From Planctomycetota bacterium (GTDB taxonomy: Bacteria; Planctomycetota; Brocadiia; CAIUPP01), in the NCBI GenBank assembly GCA_022705425.1, contig JAKJEM010000032.1, positions 1 through 35,681 on the forward strand: a stretch of DNA of 35,681 nucleotides. The letters are read 5' to 3'. A model generated the notes under the pieces. That model was given only the letters and a program-made list of their open reading frames with translations, was not told the DNA's origin and did not search any database. Made by a program: the position numbers and the translations under genes. This document shows, piece after piece, positions 6,362 through 14,968 of this stretch (its first letter is position 1; the number at the start of each line of letters is the position of its first letter).

Positions 6362-9100
6362 ATGGCCAAGGCGGTGCTGTGGTTTCTCGTGGCGGCCGGT
6401 CTGTGCGCGTTTGCCCAACGGGTGACGGCGGAGCCTGCGACCGTGACGGTGGTCGGGCCGAAGGTGCGCACGGTCATCATCATCGGCGAGCAGCCGCGGT
6501 ACCAATACCCGTATTGGGGCGGCCACGCCATCGTTCAACGCAACCTGCTGCTGATCACGCGCGATGCGGACGGAAGGGGCGGCATCAACGTCCCCATCGT
6601 CCAGGAGAAGGACCTCCGCGGCAAAGACCTCGACGCCGCGTACGACTTCCGCATCTGGGTCGGCGACCAGCCCAGGGTGCAGGAGATCCTGGGGCCGGCA
6701 CTGACGAAACTGGACGATGACGGGTTCATCCTGCGCTGCACGGGACGCGACCTCTACCTCTGCGGCAAACATAAGTGGGGTACGCACTGGGCGGCCTACG
6801 ACCTCTTTGAGCGTTACGCCGGATGCCGCTGGTACATGGAGGGGGGAGTCCGCTTCTGGATGCCGAAGGAGGACGGCATGATCGGGCTCGGCGACGTCAT
6901 CCCCCGGCGGGAACGATGGGAAATCCCGAGCGCCTTCGACATCGTCGAGGAGCCCAGCTACAAGATGCGCTGGTTCATGACGGCGCCGGCCCACAGCTTT
7001 CGGTTACGCTATCGGGACCGGTTCCATCACGCCCTGGTCAACATCCTTCCCCCGCAGAAGTACGGCGCGGAGCACCCGGAGTACTACCCGGAGTTGGACG
7101 GCAAACGCCATGTGCCGCAGCCGCCGCGCGAGCAGGATTTTCAGCCGTGCATCTCGAATCCGGAGGTGGTGCGCCTCGTGGCCGCCGCAGCCATCGAGCA
7201 TTTTGACAAGAACCCGGCGGACACCAGTTTCAGCGTGGGCATGAACGACACGAACAAGTTCTGCCGCTGCGCGCGCTGCCAGGCGATGGCGCCGGCCGCC
7301 ATCACTGAACCGGGTGCGCGAACGGCGTACGCCTTCTTCCGTTTCTACAACGAGGTGGCCGAACAGGTTGCGCAACGCCATCCGGACAAGCGCCTGGGCT
7401 GCCTGGCCTACGCCGGGATCAAGGGCGTTCCGGCCGGTTCCATCCGCCTCCATCCGATGCTGGTGCCATACCTGACGGTGGACAGCGCGCAGCTCTGGGA
7501 CGAGCCGGTCCGCGCCTCCTTCCGCGAGAACGTGGCGAAGTGGAACAGCCTTGCCACGCGCATGGGCATCTACGAGTACATCTACGGGCGCGAGTTCATC
7601 GTGCCGCGCATCTACAACCGCCATCTCCTGTCGAACATCCGAGAGCGCTACGGCGTCGGCGTGGACGGCTTCTATGCCGAGTGCGGCCCCAACTGGGGCC
7701 TCGACGGTCCGAAATACTGGCTGATTGACAAGCTCCTGTGGGATCACCGGAAGGACCCGGAGGCTCTGGCCGCGCAGTACTACTCGGACATGTTCGGCCC
7801 GGCGGCCGGAGAGATGAAAGCGTACTTCGACTTCCTTGAACAGACCTGGTGTACGCAGCCCCTGAAGAGCGCCAAGAGCAACTATCGCTGGATGGGGGAC
7901 GTCCGGCAGCTTGAGATATTCCCCCCGGCAAAGTGCGACGAGGCGATGCGACTCCTCGGCGCGGCCGAGACCAGACTTGGCGCAGCGTCACGCGCGGCGG
8001 CCGACCGGCGCGCGGAGTTGGCCGAAGCCGCACGGCGGGTCGAGTTCTTCAAGACCTCCTTCGCATTTACGCGCATGATGTCCTATCGCTACGCGGCGTG
8101 TCAGGCGCTCGAACGCGGGGCCGCCATCCAACCACCGGATTGGGCGCAGATGTTGAACGGACTGGAGACGTGGCTGGAGTCCGGATCGTTGCGGAACAGC
8201 TATGAAGCCGTGCGGAACCTGAAGTTCGCCATTGACACGGTGTCCGGGCACGGCGCCAACCTGGAGAGCTTCCGCTATCATTTCGACGGCAACCCCGGCC
8301 CGGCACGGGCGTTGCACGCGCTGTCGCAGGAGATGGTGAAGCGGGCGGCGGCCCAAGGCCCGGTTCGGAGCGCGGATGAGATGCGCCGGCGGATTGCGCT
8401 TGTCCCGGCGGAAATGACGGCGGGCCGGGAGGAACTTCGTGCGCCGAACGCCGTTCGATTTGCCGTCGAACTGGCCGGCGAGAGTGGATTTCTCTTCATC
8501 CGCCGTGCCGCGCAGCCGCCCACGCTGGACGGCACGATCGAGGCGCACGAGTGGGGCGCGCCGGCCTATTCCGGGCGTTTTCACGAGGGGTACGTCATCG
8601 AGGACCGTGTGCCGCACCGAACGAACATCTACGCCGTGGCCCACGACAAGACGCTCTACCTGGCCTTTGACTGCGAAGGGGATCCCAAACTGATCGGTGC
8701 CTCGGTGGAGGGCGTCAACACGGACACCTCCGCCTACCCCGCAATGGCGCGGGATGATGCAATCGCTCTGAGTTTGCTGAACGCGGGACGTTCGGCCATG
8801 CGTGTGCTGGTGAATGCCAACGGCTCCATCCAGGATGAGAAGCGCGGCATCTGCCAGGCCAAGGTCCGGCGCACGGAGCAGGGGTGGCAGGTGGAGATGT
8901 CGTTGCCGTTGAGCGTCATTGGCAGCGGCGCCGCGATTGCGCGCTACTCTCGCGTGGCCGGTGGACCGAAAGAGCATCGAACGCAGTTCTCGACCATCGC
9001 GCCAGTGGCGCGCGGGGTTGGGAACGTCATCGGAACGGGCAATCACGACGCGTGCATGTGCTTCGTGTGGGGGCCGCGATGGGTGCAGGAGGGGCCCTGA
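6362..9100 (+). CDS. Secreted DUF4838 protein with C-terminal CBM9-like domain
   Basis: 912 residues with a signal peptide (about 1-23, cleavage after VTA). The N-terminal 200 residues resemble the GH67/GH115 alpha-glucuronidase-type beta domain, including GTHWAAYDLFERYAGCRWY. The central region matches DUF4838, with YYPELDGKR, FSVGMNDTNKFCRCARC and DGFYAECGPNWGLDGPKYW. Residues about 720-900 look like a carbohydrate-binding family 9 domain, beginning PPTLDGTIEAHEWG. DUF4838 proteins are abundant in polysaccharide-degrading PVC and Bacteroidota bacteria; a role on glycans is likely but no activity can be assigned. ATG 6362 has GGGGAG upstream. It probably shares a transcript with the methyltransferase gene. 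Confidence 0.85.
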   Translation: MAKAVLWFLVAAGLCAFAQRVTAEPATVTVVGPKVRTVIIIGEQPRYQYPYWGGHAIVQRNLLLITRDADGRGGINVPIVQEKDLRGKDLDAAYDFRIWVGDQPRVQEILGPALTKLDDDGFILRCTGRDLYLCGKHKWGTHWAAYDLFERYAGCRWYMEGGVRFWMPKEDGMIGLGDVIPRRERWEIPSAFDIVEEPSYKMRWFMTAPAHSFRLRYRDRFHHALVNILPPQKYGAEHPEYYPELDGKRHVPQPPREQDFQPCISNPEVVRLVAAAAIEHFDKNPADTSFSVGMNDTNKFCRCARCQAMAPAAITEPGARTAYAFFRFYNEVAEQVAQRHPDKRLGCLAYAGIKGVPAGSIRLHPMLVPYLTVDSAQLWDEPVRASFRENVAKWNSLATRMGIYEYIYGREFIVPRIYNRHLLSNIRERYGVGVDGFYAECGPNWGLDGPKYWLIDKLLWDHRKDPEALAAQYYSDMFGPAAGEMKAYFDFLEQTWCTQPLKSAKSNYRWMGDVRQLEIFPPAKCDEAMRLLGAAETRLGAASRAAADRRAELAEAARRVEFFKTSFAFTRMMSYRYAACQALERGAAIQPPDWAQMLNGLETWLESGSLRNSYEAVRNLKFAIDTVSGHGANLESFRYHFDGNPGPARALHALSQEMVKRAAAQGPVRSADEMRRRIALVPAEMTAGREELRAPNAVRFAVELAGESGFLFIRRAAQPPTLDGTIEAHEWGAPAYSGRFHEGYVIEDRVPHRTNIYAVAHDKTLYLAFDCEGDPKLIGASVEGVNTDTSAYPAMARDDAIALSLLNAGRSAMRVLVNANGSIQDEKRGICQAKVRRTEQGWQVEMSLPLSVIGSGAAIARYSRVAGGPKEHRTQFSTIAPVARGVGNVIGTGNHDACMCFVWGPRWVQEGP

Positions 9101-9153
9101 CCGTCGCCCGGTCGCGACAGACACGCACGTAGGGTGCCTGAGGGGCGCTTCTG

Positions 9154-9170
9154 CGTCGCAGATTGCGACG
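9154..9170. other. Small hairpin in the 260-bp gap before the pseudopilin gene
   Basis: The arms CGTCGCA and TGCGACG pair perfectly around GAT. A second short palindrome, CGTTGTGCAACG, lies at 9182-9193. No T-tract follows either. The rest of 9101-9360 is less GC-rich than the flanking genes and presumably holds the promoter of the pseudopilin gene, but I cannot pick a convincing -35/-10 pair. Confidence 0.35.
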
Positions 9171-9360
9171 GCGAAGTGTTCCGTTGTGCAACGCACGAGA
9201 CGCCGCTGAGGGTGCTACTCGTAGCTCATCCACATCGCGCATTCAGTCTATCCATTGAATCAGCAAGGCTTTACGGCACATTGCCGGTCAAGTGTGTATG
9301 TCGCGGTATGCAACATGCTCTGCGATTAGCGGAAGATTAGGATTCATAAGGAGACGTGCC

Positions 9361-10434
9361 ATGAAGAACAGGAGCTACGGCTTCAGCCTCGTCGAGATGC
9401 TTGTCGTTATCGCGATTGGGGCGGTTCTGAGCCTGCTCCTCATCCCGATGGTCTTCAAGACACGCGAGAGCGCGCGCGCCGCTGTCTGCGCGGACCATCT
9501 GGGCAAGTTGGGGGCGGCCTTGGCCGTGGTCATGCCGCAGGACGGCGGTCGGTTCTCGAACGTTTACTACGATGCAAAGGACTTCGCCGGGGGCGGGAAG
9601 TGGTGGCTGGATTCGCGAACGGGGGGTGAGCGTGATGCGTTCCTTTCCGAGCCGGTGAAGGATGTGCTCGGTTGCCCCAGTGCGCGGGGATACATGCGTG
9701 TGCCTGTGCGCAGTGCAGGGGGCCAGATGATCAGCGCCATGGCGAGCTATGCGCACAATGTCGAGATGCCCCTGATCGCCAAGGTGATATCGCGGGTGCC
9801 GGATCCGGCTGACCGGGTGATCTTCTATGACGGCGTCCCGGCGGCCGTGCTGGGGATGTGGGAGCATTCTGCGACATGGGCGGATGCGACGATTGTGCGT
9901 CGCCATGCGGGAGAGGCGAACTTCCTCTTCCTTGACGGGCACGTCGAGCGCAGGGGGGAGTTCAAGGCAGGAATGTTCCACGGCGCCTGTGGGATGGATT
10001 CATCCCTGCTCTTGCAGGGGCTTGCCGCGAAGGACGAGAAGGAAGGGGAATGGAACCCCTTCCTGGGCGTGACGGCGACGATTCAGACGCAGAGCAACAA
10101 CGTGAATAACGAGGGGCAGTACATCCACTGCGTTCTCACCTTCGGGCCGGAAATCGGAAGCGGTGTGGACCCGACAAGCGTGTATCTTCTGGGCACGTCG
10201 TCTGTCGCCTTTGAAACGCCCGTGCCGATGATCCCACCGATGAAGACCTCGATAGACAAGGACGGCAAGCTTGTCTGCAAGGTCACCTTTGACCGGGGGC
10301 AGTTGTACAGCGAACTGCTCAAGCTCAAGCAGCTTGGCTCAGAGGTGGCGATCCGCGTGGTGGGTGTGATGACGAACGGGCGTCCCTTCACGGGCGAGGA
10401 CGCCAACGCGTACTTCCTGCCGGGCGAGAAGTAG
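9361..10434 (+). CDS. Type II/IV pseudopilin-like protein with H-X9-DG motif and extra C-terminal beta domain
   Basis: 357 residues. The prepilin signal is GFSLVEMLVVIAIG: cleavage after Gly7, Phe8 as +1, Glu12 as the conserved +5 glutamate, then a hydrophobic helix to about residue 31. His182 and Asp192-Gly193 (HAGEANFLFLDGHVER) form the H-X9-DG motif of the planctomycete/lentisphaera DUF1559-type pseudopilins. Those usually end soon after the motif; here about 150 more residues follow. They include VDPTSVYLLGT and a pattern VTFDRGQLY...VVGVMTNGRPFTGED that resembles beta-sandwich repeats of secreted proteins with a GxxFxGxD ending. ATG 9361 has AAGGAG seven bases upstream. It may assemble into, or ride on, a secretion pseudopilus. 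Confidence 0.9.
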   Translation: MKNRSYGFSLVEMLVVIAIGAVLSLLLIPMVFKTRESARAAVCADHLGKLGAALAVVMPQDGGRFSNVYYDAKDFAGGGKWWLDSRTGGERDAFLSEPVKDVLGCPSARGYMRVPVRSAGGQMISAMASYAHNVEMPLIAKVISRVPDPADRVIFYDGVPAAVLGMWEHSATWADATIVRRHAGEANFLFLDGHVERRGEFKAGMFHGACGMDSSLLLQGLAAKDEKEGEWNPFLGVTATIQTQSNNVNNEGQYIHCVLTFGPEIGSGVDPTSVYLLGTSSVAFETPVPMIPPMKTSIDKDGKLVCKVTFDRGQLYSELLKLKQLGSEVAIRVVGVMTNGRPFTGEDANAYFLPGEK

Positions 10435-10460
10435 GCAACGTACACGGCGGGTGTCGCACG

Positions 10461-10489
10461 GACCGGGACGGGGGGGCAGCGTCCCGGTC
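10461..10489 (+). terminator. Hairpin after the pseudopilin gene
   Basis: The arms GACCGGGACG (10461-10470) and CGTCCCGGTC (10480-10489) pair perfectly around a G-rich nine-base loop, 26 bases after the stop. The T-tract is poor (TCTGTG), so termination efficiency is uncertain. Confidence 0.5.
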
Positions 10490-10563
10490 TCTGTGGGCGT
10501 CCGGCGATCCCATCCGTAGTATCCGGGCTGTTCCGTGCCCCTGCCCTTTGCGCTAACACAATG

Positions 10564-10591
10564 TTGCATTTGCCTTGGCGGGGTGTATAAT
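10564..10591 (+). promoter_or_regulatory. Promoter for the coiled-coil lipoprotein gene
   Basis: TTGCAT, 16 bases, then a perfect TATAAT. The start point would be near 10598, giving a leader of about 85 bases before ATG 10682. Confidence 0.6.
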
Positions 10592-10681
10592 GCTTGGCCA
10601 AACGGCTCTCGATGCCGGGACGACCAGCAGAAGGTACGGGACCGTCGTGGTCCGGATCATTTTCTTCGGGAGGTGGAGAGC

Positions 10682-11179
10682 ATGAGACTTGCACAGGTGT
10701 TGACGGGGGTGGCGGTCGGCGCGGCGCTTTTCGGGCTTTCGGGTTGCGTGGTTCTCAAATCCACGTACAAGGAAGACCTGGCGACGCAGGAGAAGCGGAT
10801 TGAGATTCTGAAGACCGACCTCAAGAAGGCGGATGCGGAGAAGAAGGCGGCTCAGGACCAGGCCGCGAAGGCTGCCGAGGACCTGAAGGCCGAGCAGAAG
10901 AAGTCGGCGGCGATCAAGACTGCCGCGGATACGGCGGCGATGAACGCCAAGGCCGAGCAGGACCGGCTGAAGGTTCAGTTGACAGCGGCGGAAACGGCCA
11001 AGAAGGGCGCGGAGGCGAAGGTCGCCGAGTCCGGCAAGTTGGCGGCGGAACTGAAAAAGCTCAAGGACGCTCTTGAGGCGAAGGTGAAGTCCCTGGAAGC
11101 CAAGGTGGCGCAGCTTGAGAAGGAGAAGGCTGCTGCCGTTCCGGCCCCGGCGCCTGCCCCGGCCCCGGCGGGGAAGTAA
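10682..11179 (+). CDS. Coiled-coil lipoprotein, Lpp-like in design
   Basis: 165 residues. A lipoprotein signal peptide ends in the lipobox LSGC, so Cys22 would be lipidated. From about residue 28 to 150 the sequence is almost pure Ala/Lys/Glu/Leu/Gln with heptad spacing, predicting one long coiled coil. The last dozen residues are an Ala-Pro repeat ending in PAGK. This resembles abundant Lpp/LPP20-type envelope spacer proteins in architecture, but the sequence is low-complexity and gives no orthology. The start is ATG 10682 with GGAGGTGG upstream. It has its own consensus-like promoter and a strong terminator, as expected for a highly expressed monocistronic envelope protein. Confidence 0.85.
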   Translation: MRLAQVLTGVAVGAALFGLSGCVVLKSTYKEDLATQEKRIEILKTDLKKADAEKKAAQDQAAKAAEDLKAEQKKSAAIKTAADTAAMNAKAEQDRLKVQLTAAETAKKGAEAKVAESGKLAAELKKLKDALEAKVKSLEAKVAQLEKEKAAAVPAPAPAPAPAGK

Positions 11180-11215
11180 GACCCACGTCAGGACGCAGAC
11201 ACAGCCTCAAACACA

Positions 11216-11254
11216 AAGGCCGTCCGGTCATTGCGGTGCAGACCGGACGGCCTT
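11216..11254. terminator. Bidirectional terminator between convergent genes
   Basis: A perfect 14-bp stem (11216-11229 with 11241-11254) encloses an 11-base loop. On the minus strand it is followed by TTTGTGTTTG and on the plus strand by a short GCCGTTT. It sits between the convergent lipoprotein and DUF1854 genes and can serve both. Confidence 0.75.
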
Positions 11255-11279
11255 GCCGTTTCAGGGGCGAGGGGAGGGG

Positions 11280-11861
11280 TTACCAGTAGATGTAACGCTG
11301 GAACTCCGCGCGCTCGTCTTCGTCAAGAGCCTCGACGTCGGGGATCAGGTAGCGGTTGTTGTCCAGGTCCATCAAGACCTTGCCGCGCTGGCCGTAGTCC
11401 ACGGCGCGATCGGAGGACCAGCGCATGAAAAAGCTGGCAGGTCCCTTGTCCGTTTCCACGTCCATGGCGATAAGCCCGTACTTCCACCCGATGTTGACGA
11501 TGCGCTTCACAATGTGAACGAAGTAGCGGCGTCGGAGCGCCTTGCGTACCAGGTCGGCGGCGTCGGCCGGAAACTCATCAAGGTTGCGGATGAGGCCGAT
11601 CTCGAAGTCCTTCTCTCCGGCGGTGTAAAGGAGGGAGATGTACCCGTTGGGATGGGCGACGGGGAAGGCATACGCGGCGTAAACGCCGCCGTAGATGCCT
11701 TCGTTGAGGACGGTCACGTGCAGGGCGCCCAGGTTCCCCAGATGGATGCGGCACATGTTCGGGGTGAGGAAGCGGACCTGCGTCTCCGTCTTCGGGGGAG
11801 GGGGGTTCTTCAGAAGCGCCTCGGACGCGGGGGCGTCCGGCGCGGCGGGGGCGTCGGTCAT
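11280..11861 (-). CDS. DUF1854 protein, partner of the adjacent ABC transporter
   Basis: 193 residues. About 30 Pro/Ala-rich residues precede a DUF1854 domain (about 35-190). It is recognised by AYAFPVAHPNGYISLL, the RRRYFVHIVKRIVNIGWKYG block, DVETDKGPASFFMRW and the C-terminal DNNRYLIPDVEALDEDER. DUF1854 occurs as a separate protein beside, or fused to, ABC exporters, and some copies lie near cyanophycin genes; none of those is visible here. The start is 10 bp past the transporter stop, and the Shine-Dalgarno TAAGGG overlaps that stop codon, so translation is probably coupled. No signal peptide; cytoplasmic. Molecular role unknown. Confidence 0.85.
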   Translation of the reverse strand: MTDAPAAPDAPASEALLKNPPPPKTETQVRFLTPNMCRIHLGNLGALHVTVLNEGIYGGVYAAYAFPVAHPNGYISLLYTAGEKDFEIGLIRNLDEFPADAADLVRKALRRRYFVHIVKRIVNIGWKYGLIAMDVETDKGPASFFMRWSSDRAVDYGQRGKVLMDLDNNRYLIPDVEALDEDERAEFQRYIYW

Positions 11862-11871
11862 GGCAAGACCC

Positions 11872-14481
11872 TTACTTCTTGACGAGGTGAATGGTGTCCA
11901 CGTTGGCTTCGCGCGAGAGTTCGGTCTGGATTTTGACGAGACGGTAGTAGAGGCCGCCCAAGGCCAGGAGTTCCTCGTGGGACCCCTGCTCGATGATGCG
12001 GCCTTCTTCCATCACGATGATGCGGTCGGAGTTCTTGAGGGTGCTGAGACGATGGGCAATGGCGATGGTGGTGCGCCCGGCCGTTACGCGGAGCAGGGCC
12101 TCCTGGATGAGTTGCTCGCTTTCGGTGTCCACGTTGCTCGTCGCCTCGTCGAGAATGAGGATCTTCGGATCGTAAAGGAGCGCACGGGCGATGGAGATGC
12201 GCTGTCGCTCCCCGCCGGAGAGTCCCGCGCCGCGCTCGCCGATGTAGGTGTCGTAGCCCAGGGGATGTTTGATGATGAAGTCGTGCGCGTTGGCGGCCTT
12301 GGCTGCGGCCAGCACCTGGTCGGGGGTGGCGTCCTGCCGCCCGTAGGTGATGTTGTCGTAGATCGTGCCGCGGAACAGGAAGGGCTCCTGCAGCACGATC
12401 CCCACGCAGCGGTGTAGGTCGTCTACGTCCAGGTCGCGAATGTCCACCCCGTCAATCAGGACGCGCCCCTCGTCCACGTCGTAGAAGCGCCCGATGAGGT
12501 TGGTGATGGTGGTCTTTCCCGACCCGCTCTTTCCGACAATTCCGACACGCTCGCCGGGCTTGATGGCGAAGGAGACGCCCTTCAGAACCGGCTCGTGCCG
12601 GTTGTAGCCGAAGGTGACCTTCTCCAGGGCCACGGCGCCCTTGGGGTTCGGGAGGCGGATGGGATTCTCCTTCTGGACGATCTGGGGATTGGTGTCGAGG
12701 ATCTCAAAGGTGCGCTGTGCGGCGGTGAGGAACTGGGTGAACCAGTCCGTCAGCGTGGTCATGTGCGCCAACGGGGCGTAGAACATGCCGAGGTAGGCGA
12801 AGAAGGCCATCAGGTCGCCCAGTGACAGGCTGATGCCGTGGCTGGTGAGGACCTCCGCCCCGCCGAAGAGCCACACGATAAGACCGCCCAGCCCGAAGAT
12901 GAGTCCCATGGCGGGGTTGAACAGACTGGTGGCGTATTCCACGCGACGACCGCTGTCGCGCAGGTAGCGCGTGGACTTGGCAAAGCGGCGGTCCTCACGA
13001 TCCACCTGGCCGAAGGCTTTGACGACGCGGATGCCGGAGAGGATCGAACTGACGGAGCCCAACATGCGGCTCCAGGCATCCCAGACGCGGAAGTAGCGGG
13101 GATAGACGCGCCGCCAGTAGAAAATGCTCGCGGCGATGACGAGGGGCGCGGGCAGCAACGTCCAGAGCGCCAGTTTCCAGGAGATGCTGAAGAGCATGAT
13201 GCCGGTAATGATCACCATGAGAATCTGCGCCAGGAATCCCTGGGTGGCTTGGCGCACAAACTCGCGCATGGCGCCGGTGTCCTGGCCGATGCGGCTGATG
13301 AGATTGCCGACGCTGTGACGATCATAGTAGTCCACGCTCAGGTGTGTGAAGCGCGAGAAGATGGCGTTGCGCAGATCGTAGGTGATCTGGGTGCCGACGT
13401 AGCTGTTCAGACGACCGTTGATGCTGTTGCCGACGGCGGTGAGCAACTGCACGGCGAAGAGGGCCAGGACCAGGTACATGAGGAGGCGAAGAGGCTTGGC
13501 CAGTTCGTCCTTGGCGGCGGCGCGGACGATGTACTTCTGCGACGCGCTGAAATGGGGGGCTATCTCGTCGGTGGTGATGTCGCCGGCAATAAGGGCGTGG
13601 CGCTTCTGGAGGGCCATCTCCACGTTGAGGTGTGGGAGGTCACGCTTCCGCGCCCAGAGCCGCACGTTCTCGGCCACCAGCGGGGGGCAGCCGGGCAGGA
13701 TGACGACGGCGTCGGCGGGCTGATCCCCCAGTTCCGACAGGGGCACGGCGTAGAGAGTGGCCGCGTTTCGCGTAATCAGGTACACTTGCTGGTCAGGCTG
13801 TGCGGCGGCAAGATCAAAGGAGTCCGACTTCGAGTAGGGGATGATCACGTCGTCCACGAGAATCTTGGTCAGGCGGGGGGGAATCATGTGCAGCGCGGTC
13901 ACCACGAAGAGCACCACCAGCATCAAGGCGGCGTAGCCGGCATAGGGGCGCATCATCTTGAGGACGCGTTGAAGGACGGCCCCGCGATCCACGCAGCGGT
14001 GGCAAATCTCCCCCTTGAACTCAAGGGTCATATTGCACTTGGCACACTTACGCGGGTCCTGGTCGTCCTCGGGCCCCGTGGTTACGGGGTGGTTCTCAAT
14101 CCAGAGCTTGAGCTTGGCAACCACCTTGTGGAAGTTGTCCGCCTTGGCGTTGGAGTAGGCGAGGACCTCGACGAACACGCCCTCGACCAAGGCATCTACG
14201 AACCCGCCGCCGACGCCCTGGCGTGCCCGGACCTCGCGGATGCTTTCCTTCTTGAGAAGCAACCGAACGGCCTTGGGGTTCTCCGCCGTCGGCATGGCTG
14301 CCTTGACGAGGCGGTCGCGCTCCACGAGGAGAAATATCTCCTCGTATGTGCCTTCAAGATTGAGGTCCGTAGCCGTGGACAGCCACGCATCACCGGGGTT
14401 GACGCCTTCCTTCTGAAGGAGGGTGGCAAGCGCCTTGGGAACGGGGCGGTTCAGGAGGCGGGAATGGGAGTGCGATGACAT
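11872..14481 (-). CDS. ABC exporter half-transporter with N-terminal PH-like and zinc-ribbon region
   Basis: 869 residues against about 580-620 for an MsbA-type half-transporter. The nucleotide-binding domain is intact: Walker A GIVGKSGSGKTT (647-658), signature LSGGE (754-758), Walker B ILILDE (774-779), H-loop His810. Before the first membrane helix (about 181-200) lie 180 extra residues. These hold a PH-like stretch (about 45-135) and a zinc-ribbon pattern with Cys146, 149, 160 and 163. A second addition of about 115 residues (213-330) is inserted between membrane helices 1 and 2. Start ATG 14481 is preferred over ATG 14499 because GGAGGAG lies nine bases upstream of it. It pairs with the DUF1854 gene. 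Substrate unknown; the protein presumably works as a homodimer in the inner membrane. Confidence 0.94.
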   Translation of the reverse strand: MSSHSHSRLLNRPVPKALATLLQKEGVNPGDAWLSTATDLNLEGTYEEIFLLVERDRLVKAAMPTAENPKAVRLLLKKESIREVRARQGVGGGFVDALVEGVFVEVLAYSNAKADNFHKVVAKLKLWIENHPVTTGPEDDQDPRKCAKCNMTLEFKGEICHRCVDRGAVLQRVLKMMRPYAGYAALMLVVLFVVTALHMIPPRLTKILVDDVIIPYSKSDSFDLAAAQPDQQVYLITRNAATLYAVPLSELGDQPADAVVILPGCPPLVAENVRLWARKRDLPHLNVEMALQKRHALIAGDITTDEIAPHFSASQKYIVRAAAKDELAKPLRLLMYLVLALFAVQLLTAVGNSINGRLNSYVGTQITYDLRNAIFSRFTHLSVDYYDRHSVGNLISRIGQDTGAMREFVRQATQGFLAQILMVIITGIMLFSISWKLALWTLLPAPLVIAASIFYWRRVYPRYFRVWDAWSRMLGSVSSILSGIRVVKAFGQVDREDRRFAKSTRYLRDSGRRVEYATSLFNPAMGLIFGLGGLIVWLFGGAEVLTSHGISLSLGDLMAFFAYLGMFYAPLAHMTTLTDWFTQFLTAAQRTFEILDTNPQIVQKENPIRLPNPKGAVALEKVTFGYNRHEPVLKGVSFAIKPGERVGIVGKSGSGKTTITNLIGRFYDVDEGRVLIDGVDIRDLDVDDLHRCVGIVLQEPFLFRGTIYDNITYGRQDATPDQVLAAAKAANAHDFIIKHPLGYDTYIGERGAGLSGGERQRISIARALLYDPKILILDEATSNVDTESEQLIQEALLRVTAGRTTIAIAHRLSTLKNSDRIIVMEEGRIIEQGSHEELLALGGLYYRLVKIQTELSREANVDTIHLVKK

Positions 14482-14688
14482 GACAGAGTGCTCCTCCATC
14501 GGCGCGTCAAGGGGAAGAAGCGGTGCACATGCCCCTGAGGCAGACGACGTCTGCGTTGCTGACGAACAGGGCGCAATCTATGAGACACCCAACACCGGTT
14601 GGGATGGCGTTCAAGCCTGTGCCGCTCATCAAACCATCGCGAGGGGGGCATAACTGCCGATTCGGGGGCCATCCTCACGACGCCGGGG

Positions 14689-14717
14689 ATTGTAGCGGAA
14701 GAGGGGCAGGAGCGCAA
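14689..14717 (-). promoter_or_regulatory. Candidate promoter for the ABC transporter/DUF1854 operon
   Basis: Read on the minus strand: TTGCGC, 17 bases, TACAAT. The start point would be near 14682, leaving a leader of about 200 bases. The rest of the gap 14482-14827 shows no convincing gene on either strand. Confidence 0.4.
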
Positions 14718-14827
14718 GTTTGAACGAAACCGAAGGCGACAGGCGCAGTTGGACGTGTGATGCTCTTGGACAGCAGGGGGGGCGGTTGCGGTTCGTCTGG
14801 GCACGCCGGACGGCCCGGAGACAGCAT

Positions 14828-14856
14828 TTGACGTCGTTGCTCTTCGATGGTAGAAT
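14828..14856 (+). promoter_or_regulatory. tRNA-Leu promoter
   Basis: TTGACG, 17 bases, TAGAAT, both hexamers 5/6 matches with ideal spacing. The start point would be near 14863, just before the tRNA. Confidence 0.75.
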
Positions 14857-14871
14857 CTCTGTAATGTTGCT

Positions 14872-14958
<87 letters not shown>

Positions 14959-14968
14959 TCTGTAACCC

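Noticed and set aside
4685-6994. In-frame minus-strand extension that would make the chorismate synthase 1221 residues long
   Set aside because: It lies antisense to two recognisable genes, is Arg/His/Pro-rich low-quality protein, and the AroC family start at ATG 4684 has an excellent Shine-Dalgarno. It is a by-product of high GC content.
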